Shown: positions 1 through 6,437 of the stretch, one piece after another
Layout: each line of letters begins with the position of its first letter
How positions within the stretch are numbered: the stretch's first letter is position 1
From: Clostridia bacterium
GTDB taxonomy: Bacteria; Bacillota_A; Clostridia; Christensenellales; Borkfalkiaceae
DNA length: 8,360 bases
Assembly (NCBI GenBank): GCA_017507595.1
Contig: JAFWAM010000165.1
Span: 1 to 8,360 of the forward strand
Direction: 5' to 3'
The notes under the pieces: model-generated
The model's input: only the letters and a program-made list of their open reading frames with translations
The model's database searches: none
What the model was told of the DNA's origin: nothing
Program-made: the position numbers and the translations under genes

Positions 1-281
1 ACATAAGCGACTTCAACATCACAGTCGATTATCCCTTGACTGCAGCCGGTCAAAGGGACTTTGTCCGCGACTTTTTGAAGCTGGCAAGGGAAAGGGGTAT
101 TGCAGGTGTGTTTTACTGGGAGCCCCTCTGGATCCCCGGCGAGGGGGTCTGCTGGGCCTCGGCGGAGGGTCAGAAATATATCAGGGAGGAGGGTAAGCCC
201 ACAGCCAACGAATGGGCCAACCAATGCCTTTACGATTACGAGGGCAAAGCCCTGCCCGCCCTTGACGAGTTCAGACTTTAA
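1..281 (+). CDS. C-terminal end of a GH53 arabinogalactan endo-beta-1,4-galactanase (5' truncated by window edge)
   Basis: The reading frame is open from base 3 and ends at TAA 279-281, giving about 92 residues. The true start lies outside the window; the TTG at 36 is internal. The tail matches the end of the GH53 (beta/alpha)8 barrel: YPLTAAGQ resembles the YPATPEGQ segment after the catalytic strand, then comes GVFYWEPLWIPGEG (family signature FYWEPAW), then CWASAEGQKYI and NEWANQCLYDYEGKALPAL, matching the usual W-DNQALFDF-GKALPSL ending. GH53 enzymes cleave beta-1,4-galactan, normally outside the cell. The barrel acid/base and nucleophile glutamates lie upstream and cannot be checked. The protein ends directly after the barrel, so it has no C-terminal binding module. 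This fragment looks richer in G+C than the binding-protein gene downstream. Family assignment is fairly secure; activity is inferred. Confidence 0.85.
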   Translation, partial: ISDFNITVDYPLTAAGQRDFVRDFLKLARERGIAGVFYWEPLWIPGEGVCWASAEGQKYIREEGKPTANEWANQCLYDYEGKALPALDEFRL

Positions 282-291
282 AAAACAAGAC

Positions 292-327
292 GGACCTTCC
301 TATGCGGTGAAGTAGTCCCTTTTCTTT
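292..327 (+). terminator. Weak intrinsic terminator candidate after the GH53 gene
   Basis: GGAC-CTTC (292-299) can pair with GAAG-TA-GTCC (309-318), giving eight base pairs with a two-base bulge and a 9-nt loop. A T-rich run (320-327, with one C) follows. It lies 10 nt past the GH53 stop and before the promoter of the next gene, which suits a terminator, but the stem is imperfect. Confidence 0.4.
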
Positions 328-372
328 AAAAAATAATTTGACATGAAAAAATAAATTTTTTTCAAAAAACCA

Positions 373-401
373 TTGCCAAAAATCCTTTCGCGTGTTATAC
401 T
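373..401 (+). promoter_or_regulatory. Sigma-A promoter of the ABC importer operon
   Basis: The -35 box TTGCCA (373-378) is followed after 17 bp by the -10 box TATACT (396-401). A TG at 393-394 gives an extended -10. The A/T tracts at 344-372 sit where an UP element would be. Transcription is expected to start near 408, leaving a leader of about 205 nt. A second TTGACA at 338-343 has no matching -10 at the right distance. Confidence 0.75.
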
Positions 402-414
402 ATTAATGCACGCG
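389..414. promoter_or_regulatory. Candidate operator: inverted repeat enclosing the -10 box
   Basis: CGCGTG (389-394) and its exact complement CACGCG (409-414) are 14 bp apart. They bracket the -10 element and the predicted start site. A dimeric repressor bound here would block the polymerase. It is GC-rich in an AT-rich region, which makes it stand out. No regulator gene is in the window, and the repeat is not a recognisable catabolite-repression (cre) site. Function is inferred from position and symmetry only. Confidence 0.45.
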
Positions 415-613
415 ACCCACCTTGTGCATAAAATGTCGTTTTTTTACTGTTGCAAATGGGTTAAAATTTAATAAACGTTGATAAAAGGGATATCCCTTTT
501 GCGTTTGACTGACGCCAAACGCAAGGTATCCTTTATATGGGTAAAATTTTGGTATAAATGGGGTTTCCCCAAGTATATAGAACGATTTAAAATAACATAT
601 ATAGGAGGAATTT
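408..613 (+). promoter_or_regulatory. Structured 5' leader of the binding-protein gene
   Basis: From the predicted start to the ATG is about 205 nt without a credible gene. Several foldable elements can be read. ATGCAC (406-411) pairs with GTGCAT (424-429). A long bulged hairpin spans 484-534. TGGGG-TTT-CCCCA forms a small hairpin at 559-571. The leader ends with AGGAGG (603-608), 5 nt before the ATG. An extended -10-like TGGTATAAA at 550-558 could be a second start but lacks a -35 box. I recognise no known riboswitch class. Confidence 0.5.
483..534 (+). promoter_or_regulatory. Perfect 18-bp palindrome overlapping a long leader hairpin
   Basis: Bases 483-500 (AAAAGGGATATCCCTTTT) are a perfect palindrome. 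As DNA this could be an operator; as RNA it makes a 7-bp stem with an AUAU loop. Next comes GCGTTTG (501-507), an 8-nt loop, and CAAACGC (516-522). The 3' side continues AAGGTATCCTTT (523-534), which can pair back with the palindrome: TT 499-500 with AA 523-524, CC 495-496 with GG 525-526, GGATA 488-492 with TATCC 527-531, and AAA 484-486 with TTT 532-534. The two folds share bases and exclude each other, as in attenuator or repressor-controlled leaders. No ligand or protein can be named. Confidence 0.5.
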
Positions 614-2548
614 ATGAAAAAATCGTTTTTAGCAATCATTTTAAGCCTTGTTTTAGTTTTATCACTTGGCTTAGCAGCTTGCACACCCACCGGCCCACAG
701 GGCGGCGGTGGTGGCAACACCGGCACTGATTTAACAGGCACCTATGACATTACCGTTTGGGTAAGTGAAACCGCACTTGAAGACGGCAGAAGCGTTAAGG
801 CTTTAACCGAAGAGCAGATCGCTGCATTCAACGCAGCTAACCCCGGTATCGTTATCAACGCAACCGTAGAAGGCGTTTCCGAAGCTGACGCTGCAACTCA
901 GATGATCTCTGACGTTGAAAGCGGCGCAGACATCTTCTGCTTTGCACAGGACCAGCTCGCTCGTTTGGTTATGGCAGGCGCTTTAAACCCATTGGGTAAG
1001 AAGGCTTCTGCTGACATTACCGAAGCTAACGACGCATCTGCTGTTAAGGCTGCTACCGTTAACGGCCAGATCTACTGCTATCCTTTAACTTCTGACAACG
1101 GCTACTTCATGTACTACGATAAGTCCGTTATCCAGGAATCCAGCATTGACGATTTAACCGCTCTCATCGCTGACTGCAAGGCAGCAGGTAGGGGCTTCTC
1201 CATGGAAATCGAAAACTCTGCTTGGTACAATGCAGCTTGGTTCTTCGCAACCGGTTGTACTTCCACTTGGGAAACCAACGACAGCGGTGCTTTCGTTGCT
1301 GTTAACGACAACTTCAACTCTGACGCAGGCGTTATCGCTTTAAGAGGTATGCAGGAGCTTTTAAGCTATGAGCTTCACGTTGAATCCTCTAAGGCTGCTG
1401 ACTTTGCTGCTGCTATTCCTTCCGCAATCGTTATCACCGGTACTTGGGACAGCGCTACTGCAAAGGCTAACCTCGGCGACAACTACGCCGTTGCTGATCT
1501 TCCTTCCTTCACGGTTGACGGCAAGTCTTATCACCTCGGTTCATACTCCGGCAACAAGCTTTTAGGCGTTAAACCTCAGATCGACGCTAAGAGAGCTGCC
1601 GTTTTACAGAAACTCGCTGTATACTTAACAGGCGAATCCTGCCAGCTCGACAGATTCAACGAGTTTGGTTGGGGTCCCTCCAACGTAGCTGCACAGGCTA
1701 ACGAAGCTGTTAAGGCTGACGAAGCTTTAACCGCACTTGCACAGCAGTCCGCTTACGCTTATCCCCAGGGCCAGATCCAGGGTCAGTGGTGGGATATCGC
1801 TAAGACCTACGCTACCGCTGCCAAGAAGGCTGCAAGAGACGACGAGGCTGCTTTAAAGGCTGCACTCGTTGCATATGAAGAAGCAATTTTAGGTACCCTC
1901 TCAATGTCCGAAGAAGCTAAGTTAGCTTACGGTGTTGTTGGTGGCTTTGAAAACAACGGTTGGGGCGCAAACGACGCTGAATCCGACGTTGCTATGGAAC
2001 AGAAGCCCGAAGGTACTTACTATACAAAGAGACCTATCAACTTCAAGACCGGCGACGAATTCAAGGTACGCCAGGGTAAAGGTTGGGACGTTCAGTGGGG
2101 CGACAATGCTTCCAACGCAGCTGATCCCGGCAGCACCAACAAAGCTAACTACAAAGTAACCGAAGCTGACGGCTGGTACTTCGTTAAGTTAGTTATCGTT
2201 GACGGTGTAGGTACCGTTTCTCTCGAAAAGACCAACCCCAACATCGGTTGGAGCGTTATCGGTAGCATCGCCGGTGATACCTGGACCAAGGACATCGACA
2301 TGGAAATCATCGACAACGAAAACGGTTCCGTTTGGATGAGCCAGCCTATCGAATTCGTAGGCGGCGAAGAATTCAAGGTACGTCAGGGTCACTCTTGGGA
2401 CGTTGACTACGGTGCAGATCTTGACGACTACGGCTTCAACAAGAAGGGTGGCGCAAACCACAAGGTTACCGAAGCCGGCACCTATCAGATTAAGCTCACC
2501 ATCGACGTATCCGGCAAAGCAAAAGTTGAAGTAGTTCCTGTAGCTTAA
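614..2548 (+). CDS. Lipoprotein sugar-binding protein of ABC importer with two C-terminal SusE/SusF-like modules
   Basis: This 644-residue protein starts at ATG 614, 5 nt after AGGAGG. It has a lipoprotein signal peptide (residues 1-22; lipobox LAAC with Cys23), a Gly-rich linker (about 27-40), a family 1 extracellular solute-binding domain (about 42-430, with PLTSDNGYFMYYDKS typical of maltodextrin-type binders), then two related modules at 437-543 and 544-644. Each module carries EFKVRQG and a W-D-V-x-W/Y-G motif (WDVQWG 491-496, WDVDYG 595-600), followed by a loop, KVTEA, and a closing beta strand. This pattern resembles the SusE/SusF and X25-type starch-binding beta sandwiches. Binding proteins of this family usually end near 400-430 residues, so about 210 residues are extra. 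Its role would be to capture oligosaccharides at the membrane and pass them to the permeases encoded downstream. Ala and Leu codons look strongly biased, as in highly expressed genes. Substrate is probably alpha-glucan; galacto-oligosaccharide is not excluded. Confidence 0.85.
   Translation: MKKSFLAIILSLVLVLSLGLAACTPTGPQGGGGGNTGTDLTGTYDITVWVSETALEDGRSVKALTEEQIAAFNAANPGIVINATVEGVSEADAATQMISDVESGADIFCFAQDQLARLVMAGALNPLGKKASADITEANDASAVKAATVNGQIYCYPLTSDNGYFMYYDKSVIQESSIDDLTALIADCKAAGRGFSMEIENSAWYNAAWFFATGCTSTWETNDSGAFVAVNDNFNSDAGVIALRGMQELLSYELHVESSKAADFAAAIPSAIVITGTWDSATAKANLGDNYAVADLPSFTVDGKSYHLGSYSGNKLLGVKPQIDAKRAAVLQKLAVYLTGESCQLDRFNEFGWGPSNVAAQANEAVKADEALTALAQQSAYAYPQGQIQGQWWDIAKTYATAAKKAARDDEAALKAALVAYEEAILGTLSMSEEAKLAYGVVGGFENNGWGANDAESDVAMEQKPEGTYYTKRPINFKTGDEFKVRQGKGWDVQWGDNASNAADPGSTNKANYKVTEADGWYFVKLVIVDGVGTVSLEKTNPNIGWSVIGSIAGDTWTKDIDMEIIDNENGSVWMSQPIEFVGGEEFKVRQGHSWDVDYGADLDDYGFNKKGGANHKVTEAGTYQIKLTIDVSGKAKVEVVPVA
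1922..2242 (+). repeat. First C-terminal SusE/SusF-like module of the binding protein
   Basis: Residues 437-543. It opens LAYGVVGGFENNGW, has the core EFKVRQGKGWDVQWGDN (482-498) and closes with GTVSLEKT. It is homologous to the module right after it. The aromatic residues W491 and W495 are candidate sugar-stacking positions by analogy with starch-binding modules. Module boundaries are estimated from the repeat. Confidence 0.65.
2243..2545 (+). repeat. Second C-terminal SusE/SusF-like module of the binding protein
   Basis: Residues 544-644. It opens IGWSVIGSIAGDTW, has the core EFKVRQGHSWDVDYGAD (586-602) and closes with KAKVEVVPVA at the C-terminus. It aligns with the first module over its whole length. 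The DNA around the core (2369-2404) is nearly the same as 2057-2092: the first 14 bases and the last 9 are identical, which suggests a fairly recent duplication or gene conversion. Confidence 0.65.
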
Positions 2549-2562
2549 TTCTAAAACCTACC

Positions 2563-2594
2563 AAAGGGGCTGATTATCAGCCCCTTTATTGTTT
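2563..2594 (+). terminator. Intercistronic terminator hairpin between binding-protein and permease genes
   Basis: AAAGGGGCTGA (2563-2573), a TTA loop, and TCAGCCCCTTT (2577-2587) form a perfect 11-bp stem. A moderately T-rich run, ATTGTTTTATT, follows. It begins 14 nt after the binding-protein stop. No clear promoter lies between it and the permease gene, so it probably acts as a partial terminator or 3' stabiliser that keeps binding protein in excess over permeases, a common arrangement in ABC operons. A smaller stem, GGCCCG (2601-2606) with CGGGTC (2612-2617), follows. Confidence 0.8.
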
Positions 2595-2634
2595 TATTAC
2601 GGCCCGTCAGTCGGGTCGGGAGAATTATTCTTAC

Positions 2635-2679
2635 AAGGAGGAAATAAGCAAACTTTTGCGGTTTAGTTTCAGATCATGA
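2635..2679 (+). promoter_or_regulatory. Unusual translation-initiation region of the MalF-type gene
   Basis: A consensus AAGGAGG (2635-2641) lies 34 nt before the ATG at 2676, far beyond the normal 5-10 nt. An in-frame TAG (2664-2666) rules out an earlier start for the permease. A TTG at 2656 opens a 7-codon frame (L/M-R-F-S-F-R-S) whose TGA (2677-2679) overlaps the permease ATG as ATGA. The site may therefore feed a mini-ORF that hands ribosomes to the permease. The TTG is itself 14 nt from the site, longer than usual, so this is only a possibility. Confidence 0.4.
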
Positions 2680-4235
2680 GCATACAAAAAGATCTAGAAT
2701 ATTTAAAACAGAATAAGTTCCAAAGGGCTTTAGATAAGATCATTGATTTCTTCTGCGGTATACCCGCGTGGTTTATCGGTCTTTGCAAGGCTTTCTGGAA
2801 CGTTTTGGTAAGATTTGGTCTGGCCGTCAAAAACGAGGTGCTTGATATTATTCACACCTTTACCCGCGGTACGTGGGCAACAAAGGTTTCCTACCTTATT
2901 ATGGGCTTCCGCAATTTCAGCTGCGGACAGATATTAAAGGGGATTTTATTCCTTTTGTTTGAAGGCGTGTTTATCGCATACATGGTATTGGCAGGCGGCT
3001 ATTGGCTGTCCAAGTTCAACACCCTTGGTACGATTTCTCAACACAAGGAATATAACGAGGTTCTTGACACCTTCGTAACGGTACCCGGTGACGATTCCTT
3101 TAAGATCTTACTTTACGGCCTTTTGACCATAGCCTTTATCATTGCCTTTATCGTTACCTGGCGCATGAACGTCAAGCAGGCAAAGCTTGTTGACGAGATT
3201 ATCGCCAGCGGCAAAAAGGTAAAAAGCGGAAAGGACGACTTAAAGTCACTTCTTGACGATCAGTTCCACAAATCCATGCTTGCGTTGCCCGTTCTCGGCA
3301 TCCTTATCTTTACGGTGCTTCCCGTTATCTTTATGATATTGGTTGCCTTTACCAACTACGACGCGACCCACGACGGCTACAGCAACCTTTTCACCTGGGT
3401 GGGCTTTGATAACTTTAACGAGCTTTTCTCAGGCACTGCAGTCGGCGGCGGCAACTTAAGCTACACCTTTGGTGAAATTTTATCCTGGACCCTTATCTGG
3501 GCGTTTTTTGCAACCTTTACCAACTACTTCCTCGGGATGGTCGTCGCAATGATGATCAACAAGAAGGGTATAAAGCTTAAAAAGCTTTGGCGCGGCATTC
3601 TCGTTCTCACCATAGCCGTTCCCCAGTTCATTTCTTTGCTGTACGTTGCAAGGCTTTTTGACCTTAACGGTCTTATCAACGGCAGCTTGCTTAACGTCAG
3701 CAAGGTCCTCGTGGAATGGGGTTGGATCAAAAACACTTACGTTCCCTTTGACTTCTGGGGTGACCCAACTGTTGCAAGGATACTCGTTATCGTCATAAAC
3801 ATCTGGATAGGTATTCCTTATCTTATGCTTATAACGACGGGCGTTCTTATGAACATCCCCGGCGACTTGTACGAATCCGCCAAGATCGACGGCGCCAACG
3901 TATGGCAGCAATACGTGAAGATAACCCTTCCTTATATGCTTTTCGTAACGGGCCCCTATCTTCTGACAAACTTTATCGGAAACCTCAACAACTTTAACGT
4001 TATATTTCTTCTGACGGGCGGCGGACCCAACAACGAAAAGCTTTTGACAAGCGGCGGCTCGGCAGGCGATACGGACCTTCTTATCACCTGGCTGTTTAAG
4101 ATCACAACAGGCTCAACCAACAACTACAAGCTGGCTTCGGTCGTAGGTATTCTTATCTTCGTGGTGGTTGCGGTCCTTTCACTTATCGTGTATAACGTTA
4201 TTCCTTCAACCAAGAATGAGGAGGACTATTCCTGA
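2676..4235 (+). CDS. malF: MalF-type sugar ABC transporter permease
   Basis: This 519-residue membrane protein forms half of the transmembrane channel of a CUT1 (oligosaccharide) importer. Hydrophobic segments lie at about 86-108, 143-162, 200-227, 268-292, 304-325, 366-392, 418-438 and 486-508. The permease coupling motif, ESAKIDGANVWQQYVKITLP (400-419), follows PGDLY and contacts the ATPase Q-loop groove. An N-terminal extension of about 85 residues, amphipathic and then GTWATKVSYLIMGFRNFSCGQILKG, precedes the first membrane span; this layout is known in long MalF homologues of Firmicutes. ATG 2676 is the only possible upstream start because of the stop at 2664, though its ribosome site is oddly distant. 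The stop TGA overlaps the ATG of the next gene by one base, so the two are probably translationally coupled. The symbol is given at family level; substrate is unproven. Confidence 0.9.
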   Translation: MSIQKDLEYLKQNKFQRALDKIIDFFCGIPAWFIGLCKAFWNVLVRFGLAVKNEVLDIIHTFTRGTWATKVSYLIMGFRNFSCGQILKGILFLLFEGVFIAYMVLAGGYWLSKFNTLGTISQHKEYNEVLDTFVTVPGDDSFKILLYGLLTIAFIIAFIVTWRMNVKQAKLVDEIIASGKKVKSGKDDLKSLLDDQFHKSMLALPVLGILIFTVLPVIFMILVAFTNYDATHDGYSNLFTWVGFDNFNELFSGTAVGGGNLSYTFGEILSWTLIWAFFATFTNYFLGMVVAMMINKKGIKLKKLWRGILVLTIAVPQFISLLYVARLFDLNGLINGSLLNVSKVLVEWGWIKNTYVPFDFWGDPTVARILVIVINIWIGIPYLMLITTGVLMNIPGDLYESAKIDGANVWQQYVKITLPYMLFVTGPYLLTNFIGNLNNFNVIFLLTGGGPNNEKLLTSGGSAGDTDLLITWLFKITTGSTNNYKLASVVGILIFVVVAVLSLIVYNVIPSTKNEEDYS

Positions 4236-5107
4236 TGAGCAGAACAAACGCTAAGCGCAGTATGGGCTTAAAGAAAAAGAATAGGCTTTCCAACGGCATT
4301 ATTTACGCCTTGCTTATCATTATGACCATAATATGGCTTTTCCCATTCTTTGGCATATTGATGCACTCTCTTGAGGTTGAATCAAGAGGTCTTTCCGGCC
4401 ATCTTATTCCTCACAAGTGGGGATTTGACAACTACGTGGCTCTCTTTAAGATCACGGACTTCCCCAAATGGTTTTTAAACACCTTTATCACAGGTCTTGC
4501 AACTTCAGTTTTGCAAACCATCATCACCCTTTTAATGAGCTATACCTTATCAAGACTCAGATTTAAAGGTAGAAAGCTACTTATGAACTTCATGCTTATC
4601 TTAGGCATGTTCCCGGGCTTTTTATCAATGATTCTTTTATACAAGGTATTAAGCTGGTGCGGCCTTACCGGCCCCCACGCAGTGCCCGGTCTTATTATCG
4701 TTTACTGCGCGTCCAGCGGTATGGGATATTACGTATCAAAGGGCTTCTTTGACACCATACCCCGCTCCCTTGACGAGGCGGCCCGTATTGACGGCGCAAC
4801 AAGGTTCCAGGTATTTTATAAGATAATAATGCCCCTTTCAAAGCCAATCGTTATCTACACCATACTTATGGGCTTCATGGCACCCTGGGGTGACTTTATG
4901 TTTGCAAGATACATCTCACACCTCACAAGCGAGGGTCAGAACGTTGCAGTTGGTCTTTGGTCCTTCCTTGACAAGACCATGATCGGCAGCAGATACACAC
5001 TTTTCTGTGCGGGCGGCGTCATCGTTGCTATTCCCGTAACCGTTCTGTTTATGTTCTTACAGAAGTATTACGTTGAAGGCGTAACCGGCGGCGCAGTTAA
5101 AGGATAA
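4235..5107 (+). CDS. malG: MalG-type sugar ABC transporter permease
   Basis: This 290-residue permease is the partner of the MalF-type protein. It has six predicted membrane segments (about 21-43, 83-104, 115-137, 147-168, 203-222 and 256-276). The coupling motif EAARIDGATRFQVFYKIIMP (181-200) follows IPRSLD, and the C-terminus EGVTGGAVKG is typical of MalG-family proteins. It starts at ATG 4235, inside the TGATG overlap with the previous gene, with GAGGAGG at 4218-4224, 10 nt upstream. Length is normal for MalG. It ends 16 nt before the ATPase gene. With the upstream permease it would form the heterodimeric channel. The family is certain; the sugar transported is not. Confidence 0.93.
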   Translation: MSRTNAKRSMGLKKKNRLSNGIIYALLIIMTIIWLFPFFGILMHSLEVESRGLSGHLIPHKWGFDNYVALFKITDFPKWFLNTFITGLATSVLQTIITLLMSYTLSRLRFKGRKLLMNFMLILGMFPGFLSMILLYKVLSWCGLTGPHAVPGLIIVYCASSGMGYYVSKGFFDTIPRSLDEAARIDGATRFQVFYKIIMPLSKPIVIYTILMGFMAPWGDFMFARYISHLTSEGQNVAVGLWSFLDKTMIGSRYTLFCAGGVIVAIPVTVLFMFLQKYYVEGVTGGAVKG

Positions 5108-5123
5108 TAGGAGGAATATTTTT

Positions 5124-6344
5124 ATGGCAACAGTAAAATTAACTAACGTTAAAAAAGTATATGACAACGGCAAGGCCCATAAGGATGATAATAAGCCTGC
5201 CGTTCAGGATTTTAACCTTGAGATCGCCGATAAGGAGTTCGTCGTTTTCGTAGGCCCATCCGGTTGCGGTAAGAGTACTACCCTCCGCATGATCGCCGGC
5301 CTTGAGGATATCACCGACGGCATTATTGAAATCGACGGCGAAGTGGTCAACGACCTTCAGCCAAAGGACAGGGATATTGCGATGGTCTTCCAGAACTACG
5401 CCCTTTATCCCCACCTTTCGGTTTACGAAAATATGGCTTTCCCCTTAAGGCTTAAAAGGATGCCCAACGACGAGGTTTACAAAAGGGTAACCGAGGCTGC
5501 TCAGATTTTAGGCATTACCGAATATTTGACCCGTAAGCCCCGCGCCCTTTCCGGCGGTCAGCGTCAAAGGGTTGCTATCGGCAGGGCAATGGTAAGGGAT
5601 TCAAAGGTGTTCCTTATGGACGAGCCTTTATCAAACCTTGACGCCAAGCTTCGTAACCAGATGAGGGCAGAGATCATTTTACTTCGTGAAAAGATCAACT
5701 CAACCTTCGTTTACGTTACCCACGACCAGACGGAGGCCATGACTCTCGGCGACAGGATCGTCATTATGAAGGACGGCTTTATTCAGCAGGTCGGCACCCC
5801 GACAGAGGTTTTCGATATGCCCAAGAACCTTTTCGTTGCGGAGTTTATCGGCGCACCCAAGATGAACGTCTTTAACACGCCGCTCGTTAAGGAAGGCGAT
5901 GATTATTACGTTACACCCTTTGGCGGCGGCTGCAAGATCAAAGTTGACGGCGAAAAGGGCAGGGCACTTTCAGAGGCCGGCGTTAAGGAAGGCAACGTCA
6001 TTTTAGGCGTCCGTCCGGAGCACGTCACCTTCGCAAGGGAAGCCGGCGAAAACACCGCACCCTGCGTAGTTGTCGTTAACGAAATGATGGGCAGCGAGCT
6101 CCACTTACACGTTCAAATGGAAACGGGCGAAAGACTTATCGTAAGGGTACCCACCGTCAACCTTGAAAAGGAAGAAAGGGCGGCCATCAAAAACGGTGCC
6201 GTTATCCACATCACCTTCGAGGGCAAGGTAATGCACTTCTTTGATCCCGACAGCAAGGAAAATTACTTAAACGGCTTTATCAGTGCGGAAGTTCCCGCTC
6301 CCGCTGAAGAAGAAGCCAATGCCGCAGAAGAGGATTTTGAATAA
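5124..6344 (+). CDS. msmX: MsmX/MalK/UgpC-type ABC transporter ATPase
   Basis: This 406-residue cytoplasmic ATPase powers the importer. All key motifs are present: Walker A GPSGCGKST (44-52), Q-loop Q90 in MVFQNYALYPH, signature LSGGQ (142-146), Walker B VFLMDEP (162-168) with E167, D-loop SNLD (170-173) and switch H200. The C-terminal OB-fold/TOBE region (about 240-375) contains GAPKMN and GVRPEH (295-300), as in MsmX and MalK. A Pro/Ala/Glu-rich acidic tail (about 388-406) makes it some 35 residues longer than typical MsmX proteins. It starts at ATG 5124, 9 nt after AGGAGG (5109-5114). Many Firmicutes use one unlinked, shared MsmX ATPase; here the ATPase is inside the operon, so it may be dedicated, or it may also serve other importers. 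The symbol is given at family level. Confidence 0.92.
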   Translation: MATVKLTNVKKVYDNGKAHKDDNKPAVQDFNLEIADKEFVVFVGPSGCGKSTTLRMIAGLEDITDGIIEIDGEVVNDLQPKDRDIAMVFQNYALYPHLSVYENMAFPLRLKRMPNDEVYKRVTEAAQILGITEYLTRKPRALSGGQRQRVAIGRAMVRDSKVFLMDEPLSNLDAKLRNQMRAEIILLREKINSTFVYVTHDQTEAMTLGDRIVIMKDGFIQQVGTPTEVFDMPKNLFVAEFIGAPKMNVFNTPLVKEGDDYYVTPFGGGCKIKVDGEKGRALSEAGVKEGNVILGVRPEHVTFAREAGENTAPCVVVVNEMMGSELHLHVQMETGERLIVRVPTVNLEKEERAAIKNGAVIHITFEGKVMHFFDPDSKENYLNGFISAEVPAPAEEEANAAEEDFE

Positions 6345-6385
6345 TCGATCTAAAACGGTTAAATATTAAAAATTAACATAAAAAT

Positions 6386-6426
6386 GCGCCTATAAGCCGA
6401 TTATCGACCTATAGGCGTCTTTTTTT
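6386..6426 (+). terminator. Intrinsic terminator of the ABC importer operon
   Basis: CGCCTATA (6387-6394) pairs with TATAGGCG (6410-6417), plus an outer G-T pair. The inside can fold further through CGA and TCG. A T tract (6420-6426) follows. An A run at 6380-6384 on the other side means the same hairpin could also stop minus-strand transcription of the amylase gene. Confidence 0.85.
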
Positions 6427-6437
6427 GTCAAGAAAAA

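Noticed and set aside
338..343. TTGACA as the -35 box of the importer promoter
   Set aside because: At 16-18 bp downstream there is only an A/T tract (around TTCAAA) with no -10-like hexamer, whereas TTGCCA/TATACT just downstream fits well.
344..364. A/T-only inverted repeat TGAAAAAA...TTTTTTCA as a terminator
   Set aside because: The stem has almost no G-C pairs and its position directly before the -35 box fits an UP-like tract better.
471..482. Possible LacI-family operator around AACGTT (474-479)
   Set aside because: Symmetry extends only to AT-N-AACGTT-N-AT and does not match the longer consensus such as TTGCAAACGTTTGCAA; chance occurrence in AT-rich DNA is likely.
478..729. Plus-strand open frame of 83 codons starting TTG in the leader
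   Set aside because: It has no ribosome site, overlaps the lipoprotein start out of frame by more than 100 nt, and encodes no recognisable protein.
403..741. Minus-strand open frame of 112 codons over the leader and start of the binding-protein gene
   Set aside because: It lies antisense to the promoter, leader and signal-peptide region, has no recognisable domain, and its composition reflects the sequence opposite the real gene.
3480..3911. Long antisense open frame (143 codons) within the MalF-type gene
   Set aside because: The sense frame is a full, motif-bearing permease; the antisense frame has no ribosome site and no known motif.
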